A stretch of 36,668 bases of DNA. Source: Vibrio sinensis. Lineage in GTDB: Bacteria > Pseudomonadota > Gammaproteobacteria > Enterobacterales > Vibrionaceae. Position numbers and translations under genes: made by a program. The stretch lies in NCBI RefSeq assembly GCF_003605645.1, contig NZ_QVMU01000035.1, positions 1 to 36,668 on the forward strand, given 5' to 3'. Below are positions 33,416 through 36,668 of the stretch, one piece after another. The notes beneath the pieces are model-generated. The model did no database searches. It saw nothing but the letters and a program-made list of their open reading frames with translations, and was not told the origin of the DNA. The number at the start of each line of letters is the position of its first letter. Position 1 is the stretch's first letter.

Positions 33416-34447
33416 TTAATTATTCTGGATAATTTCCACTAGACGGCTGCTGTACTTATCTGCTTTTGCGTATTCACTCCATAGTGAATTCGCAGCTTCA
33501 TTCCATTTAGCCACATCGGCATCGTTTGGTTGTGGGCTCCACTCCATGCCTTTAGATTGCATATCTGCAACGGCTTGAGATTCCCACAATCTTGATTTGG
33601 TCATTTGCTCACGAGCATGAACCGCACTCGCACCACGGACGATTGCTTGCAGATCTTCTGGTAGCTTATTCCACGCATTTTTGTTTACTACAATCGGCAG
33701 AGCTTGCGCGCCAGCGATTGGAAGACGGTACATATATTTTGCCACTTCAACATGGTTACCATCGCGGTGGTCAATTAGGTTACTGCCGATCGAACCGTCG
33801 ATAACGCCGGTTGCTAGGCTAGTGTAGATTTCGCTCCAAGAAAGTGAAGCGGGTGAAGCACCAAGGTTACGTAAGAATTTACCATACGCCCCTGGCGCAC
33901 GAATTTTTAACCCTTCGAAATCTTCAACCGATGTAATCGGCTCTTTCGTTAGGATATAAACAGGAAGCTGGATGTAAGGTTCAAGCCAAACAAGATTTTG
34001 CTTATCGTAAGCTTCTTCAAGGACTTCACCCCAACCTTTTTCATGGAATAGCGCACTCAGTTCACCGACATCGTCCGTCATACCCGGTAAACCAACTTCA
34101 ACGACACCTGGAGGAAATTCACCAGCATGCATTGGTTGGAATGGAGCACCCATGGTGATCAAGCCCGACTTTACAGAACCAAACACACCTGTCTGACCAA
34201 CACCCTCACCAGCGTACATCACTTGGACCGAAATACGGCCGTTAGACATGGTTTCGATGTTTTCAGCGAAGTTTTTGTACACCTCACCATAGGCGGTGCC
34301 ACGAGAGTAAAGGTTTACAAAACGCCAGTTATGCTCAGCAGCAAAAGCTTGTGAAACGGTGAAAAATGTACTTGATATAGCAAGTGCATAGCCCGCTACT
34401 TTACGCGTCAACGTCTTCTTTTGCAGCTTACGTAGGGTATTGAACAT
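33416..34447 (-). CDS. TRAP transporter periplasmic substrate-binding protein (DctP)
   Basis: This 343-residue protein begins with a signal peptide (LTRKVAGYALAISSTFFTVS, cleaved after AFA near residue 36). The mature part is a DctP-fold binding protein: NFAENIETMSNGRISVQVMY, DFEGLKIRAPGAYGKFLRNL (Arg of the IRAP segment is the usual carboxylate ligand), SWSEIYTSLATGVIDG and LPIVVNKNAWNKL. It captures an organic acid for the DctQM permease. The ligand cannot be named; it lacks features that would single out C4-dicarboxylates. AGGAGAC is a good ribosome site. Confidence 0.94.
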   Translation of the reverse strand: MFNTLRKLQKKTLTRKVAGYALAISSTFFTVSQAFAAEHNWRFVNLYSRGTAYGEVYKNFAENIETMSNGRISVQVMYAGEGVGQTGVFGSVKSGLITMGAPFQPMHAGEFPPGVVEVGLPGMTDDVGELSALFHEKGWGEVLEEAYDKQNLVWLEPYIQLPVYILTKEPITSVEDFEGLKIRAPGAYGKFLRNLGASPASLSWSEIYTSLATGVIDGSIGSNLIDHRDGNHVEVAKYMYRLPIAGAQALPIVVNKNAWNKLPEDLQAIVRGASAVHAREQMTKSRLWESQAVADMQSKGMEWSPQPNDADVAKWNEAANSLWSEYAKADKYSSRLVEIIQNN

Positions 34448-34677
34448 GAAATGTCTCCTTGTTGTTTTCCTGTTCTGTCTGGAGTGTCCAGTAACAGTGC
34501 TTGAATGACACTCAGCTTCCTCGTTGTCATTTCGTTATCAACTATTACAATTTATTCACATTCGTTAAATGCGCATTTATCCACGTAAAGTTTTATCCCT
34601 ATCAAACCATCGTGAATTTCCCTCCGCTTTCGCGTGCAACAACGGGGGTTGAGCACAAACCACAAATGACAGGCAAA
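34448..34677. other. Upstream region of the TRAP operon
   Basis: About 230 bp without a gene. It holds a palindrome CTGGA-GTG-TCCAG at 34479-34491 within the dctP leader, flanked by the further complementary arms CTGTT (34470-34474) and AACAG (34493-34497). No -35/-10 pair is convincing. Confidence 0.45.
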
Positions 34678-34709
34678 AAAAAACGACAGCCAAATGACCG
34701 TCGTTTTTT
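34675..34709. terminator. Bidirectional terminator after the helicase gene
   Basis: AAAACGAC pairs with GTCGTTTT around AGCCAAATGACC, with A-runs on the left and T-runs on the right, so it works in both directions. It follows the helicase stop on the minus strand by about 55 nt. Confidence 0.8.
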
Positions 34710-34762
34710 AAGCTTTTTTTGCCGTTAACTATTCGAATAACTATCTAAACGAATGTTTGAGC

Positions 34763-36274
34763 TTAGTTTACTGCTGTTGCTTTCGCCGCTTGACTTGGCT
34801 GACGTCGTTGGCCTGCTGGCTTATGACGTGGTTGGCTTGGCTTGCTCTGACCTGCACGTTGAGGTGCGTTCTTTTCACCATTTTGAGAAGAACCAGACGC
34901 TTTTGGCTTGCTTCGGTTTGCACCTGAATTGCCTTTACCTTGGCCATTGCCTTGAGCTGCACCTTGCGTATTGCCTTTCGTGCTGTCATTTGAAAAACGA
35001 CGCGGCTTTCTTGCGCCTAATTTCTTAGCGCCGCCATCAGCATTCGATCCACCGTTTGCATTCGATGTTCTTGGTGCTTTTGGCTTCTTAGGTTTCTTCG
35101 CCTTAATAGGACGTGAGTCTAACGTTGAAGCTGCTACCGCGTTTGTCGGCTTAAAACCCTCAAGCTCGAAACGAGGCAATACTTGCTGGATCAGACGTTC
35201 AATACCAAACAGATCGACCGCTTCATCTGCACAAACGAACGAAATCGCTTTACCCGATTCACCCGCACGACCAGTACGACCAATACGGTGTACATAATCT
35301 TCAGCAATATTCGGCAGTTCAAAGTTAACCACTTGAGGAAGCTGAGGAATATCAATACCACGAGCGGCGATATCCGTTGCAACTAATACGCGTACTTGAC
35401 CTGATTTAAAATCAGCCAATGCTTTAGTACGTGCACCTTGGCTCTTGTTACCATGAATAGGAGCAGACGTGATGCCCTCTTCATTTAAGAACTGAGATAA
35501 ACGGTTTGCACCACGCTTAGTACGACAGAAAACCAATGTTTGCTTCCACTGACCATCTTGGATCATTTTCGCCAACATTGGGCCTTTCTTACGCGCGTCA
35601 GCTGGATAAATCGCTTGTTCAACCGTTTTTGCGGTTGAGTTTGCTGGTGCAACAGAAACTTCAACAGGGTTGTTCACCAAACCTTTAGCAAGCTGGCGAA
35701 TCTCATCAGAGAACGTTGCTGAAAACAGCAAGTTCTGACGTCGTTTTGGAAGTAATTCAAGAATTTTACGGATATCACGAATGAAGCCCATGTCCAACAT
35801 ACGGTCAGCTTCATCAAGAACCAACATTTCAAGCTGGCTAAATTTCACTGCGTTTTGATTGTACAAATCCATTAAGCGACCTGGAGTTGCCACCAATACA
35901 TCAGCACCACTGCGCAGACGTTGCATTTGAGGATTAATCTTCACACCACCAAACACAACCGCCGAGGTCAAATCTAGGTGACGACTGTACATAAACACGT
36001 TTTCTTGCACCTGAGCCGCAAGCTCACGAGTCGGCGTCAAAATAAGCGCGCGCACATGGTTAGGTTTCGCTTTTTGCCCTTTCGACAAACGCTCTAAGAT
36101 TGGTAGAGTAAAGCCTGCTGTCTTGCCTGTCCCTGTTTGAGCGGCAGCCATCACATCTTTACCTTGCAGAACTGCAGGTATAGCTTGAGCTTGAATTGGA
36201 GATGGCGTGTCGTATCCTTTTTCTTGGATAGCTTTTAGGATTGGAGCAGAAAGACCTAGCGAGGTAAAACCCAT
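34763..36274 (-). CDS. rhlE: DEAD-box ATP-dependent RNA helicase, RhlE-like
   Basis: This 503-residue protein has every DEAD-box motif in order: Q motif (TPSPIQAQAIP), I (AAQTGTGKT), Ia (PTRELAAQ), Ib (TPGR), II (DEAD), III (SAT), V (VATDIAARGIDI) and VI (HRIGRTGRAG). A long basic, Gly/Asn/Gln-rich tail (about 385-503; many KPKKPK, GNGQGKGN-like stretches) is low in complexity and should bind RNA. RhlE-type proteins act in ribosome assembly and RNA decay. The ATG at 36274 was chosen because proteins of this family begin MGFTSLGL; an in-frame start at 36313 adds 13 residues. The gene has a long untranslated region upstream and stands alone. Confidence 0.95.
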   Translation of the reverse strand: MGFTSLGLSAPILKAIQEKGYDTPSPIQAQAIPAVLQGKDVMAAAQTGTGKTAGFTLPILERLSKGQKAKPNHVRALILTPTRELAAQVQENVFMYSRHLDLTSAVVFGGVKINPQMQRLRSGADVLVATPGRLMDLYNQNAVKFSQLEMLVLDEADRMLDMGFIRDIRKILELLPKRRQNLLFSATFSDEIRQLAKGLVNNPVEVSVAPANSTAKTVEQAIYPADARKKGPMLAKMIQDGQWKQTLVFCRTKRGANRLSQFLNEEGITSAPIHGNKSQGARTKALADFKSGQVRVLVATDIAARGIDIPQLPQVVNFELPNIAEDYVHRIGRTGRAGESGKAISFVCADEAVDLFGIERLIQQVLPRFELEGFKPTNAVAASTLDSRPIKAKKPKKPKAPRTSNANGGSNADGGAKKLGARKPRRFSNDSTKGNTQGAAQGNGQGKGNSGANRSKPKASGSSQNGEKNAPQRAGQSKPSQPRHKPAGQRRQPSQAAKATAVN

Positions 36275-36530
36275 AAATTTGATTCTCAGTTGCAAAAACA
36301 TACGGTTCATCACTAGCTTGATGCTGTCAGAATCACCTCTAGTGATGCTGGATTAATTCTATGAACCGAAAAGTTCGCCATTTTGCGGTTTTTGTTGCTT
36401 CGCATCAACTGATATTTGTGAGAACTGTAGCAGAAAGTTTTTTCAATGGCGTGTATAGGCCGTAAATGACTTAAGTATAAGAGACTTAAATAGAAAGCGC
36501 TTCTGCTAACAACTTTGATAAAAAAATTAT
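36275..36530. other. Upstream region of the helicase gene
   Basis: About 255 bp with no supported gene. A short hairpin (ATCAC-CTCTA-GTGAT, near 36330) would lie in the mRNA leader. An open frame here (75 residues) runs into the hairpin at the right and lacks protein character. Confidence 0.5.
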
Positions 36531-36554
36531 CCACCGGCATAGCCGGTGGTTTTT
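36531..36554. terminator. Perfect hairpin with T-run, likely mobile-element end
   Basis: CCACCGGC, loop ATA, GCCGGTGG is an 8-bp perfect stem, followed by TTTTT and preceded by AAAAAAATT. It acts as a terminator on both strands and may be the subterminal hairpin of the element described next. Confidence 0.7.
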
Positions 36555-36668
36555 CATATGCGCCTATAAGGCTCTCCTACTGGCTGCGCCCTAGCAGGCG
36601 CATAGTGACCTGACATTTGCATATGACTATTTCCTGCGGCCCGTAAACGGGCTACCTGAATACGGGAT
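36531..36668. mobile_element. Possible end of an IS200/IS605-type element, cut by the window edge
   Basis: Beyond the first hairpin the sequence is GC-richer and packed with palindromes: GCGCCT at 36560 with AGGCGC at 36596-36601, TGCGCC with GGCGCA at 36585-36602, and GCCCG-TAAA-CGGGC at 36640-36653. Subterminal hairpins are the hallmark of IS200/IS605 ends, and no inverted terminal repeats or target duplication are seen, as expected for that family. On the minus strand a frame stays open from 36668 to about 36558, so a coding C-terminus may be included. The transposase lies outside the window. It could instead be a REP-like repeat. Confidence 0.4.

Noticed and set aside
36313..36540. 75-codon open frame on the minus strand above the helicase
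   Set aside because: It starts within the terminator-like hairpin and has no ribosome site or recognisable domain; the region is better explained as leader and element edge.
1..36668. CRISPR array, integron attC sites, tRNA or rRNA genes, prophage
   Set aside because: No regularly spaced repeats, no integrase, no cloverleaf or rRNA sequence and no phage genes were seen on reading both strands.

Overview
The window reads as a marine gammaproteobacterium, most likely a Vibrio (Vibrionaceae) and possibly its second chromosome. The reasons are the gene content and protein style: a class II periplasmic cAMP phosphodiesterase, a DmsABC reductase, GlvA/GlvC-type glucoside genes, several GGDEF proteins, an ArsR/SigZ pair, TRAP transport, moderate AT richness and CRP- and PurR-like boxes. 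No rRNA, tRNA, CRISPR or prophage was seen. Species and replicon are inference.

Layout from left to right. (1) 1-2860: a short terminated segment, a small RRM RNA-binding protein, and an ArsR-SigZ pair divergent from an ArsP-like permease whose cytosolic loop is rich in cysteine pairs. (2) 2868-8112: sugar locus A, made of a glycerate kinase, a GH4 phospho-glycosidase and a PTS IICB on the minus strand, divergent from a GntR/UTRA regulator. The intergenic region holds two 14-bp operator-like palindromes and a near-consensus CRP site. (3) 8324-17430: mostly single genes: a YegD-type Hsp70, two diguanylate cyclases (one with an intact I-site, one without), arfB, a methyltransferase, a PurR-boxed NCS2 purine permease and a DUF1326/DUF2182 pair. 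(4) 17800-22696: an anaerobic respiratory operon, dmsA-dmsB-dmsC-torD/dmsD-napF-like. (5) 22756-26614 (minus): an AGCS amino-acid symporter, the eroded tail of an FNR-type reductase, cpdP and a SemiSWEET protein. (6) 26778-30845: sugar locus B, a glvA-like GH4 and glvC-like PTS IICB divergent from a second GntR/UTRA regulator. (7) 30969-34447 (minus): a TRAP transporter (DctP, DctQ, DctM) with a co-transcribed UspA protein; strong hairpins separate dctP from the membrane genes. (8) 34763-36274 (minus): an RhlE-type DEAD-box helicase. (9) 36531-36668: a hairpin-rich end resembling an IS200/IS605-type terminus.

Loci A and B share one plan: a PTS imports and phosphorylates a glycoside, a GH4 enzyme cleaves it inside the cell, and a divergent GntR regulator controls it. 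Locus A also carries a glycerate kinase. This suggests the untested idea that its substrate is a glycosylglycerate, split to glucose-6-phosphate and glycerate, which would be a GH4-based counterpart of the E. coli Mng pathway for mannosylglycerate.
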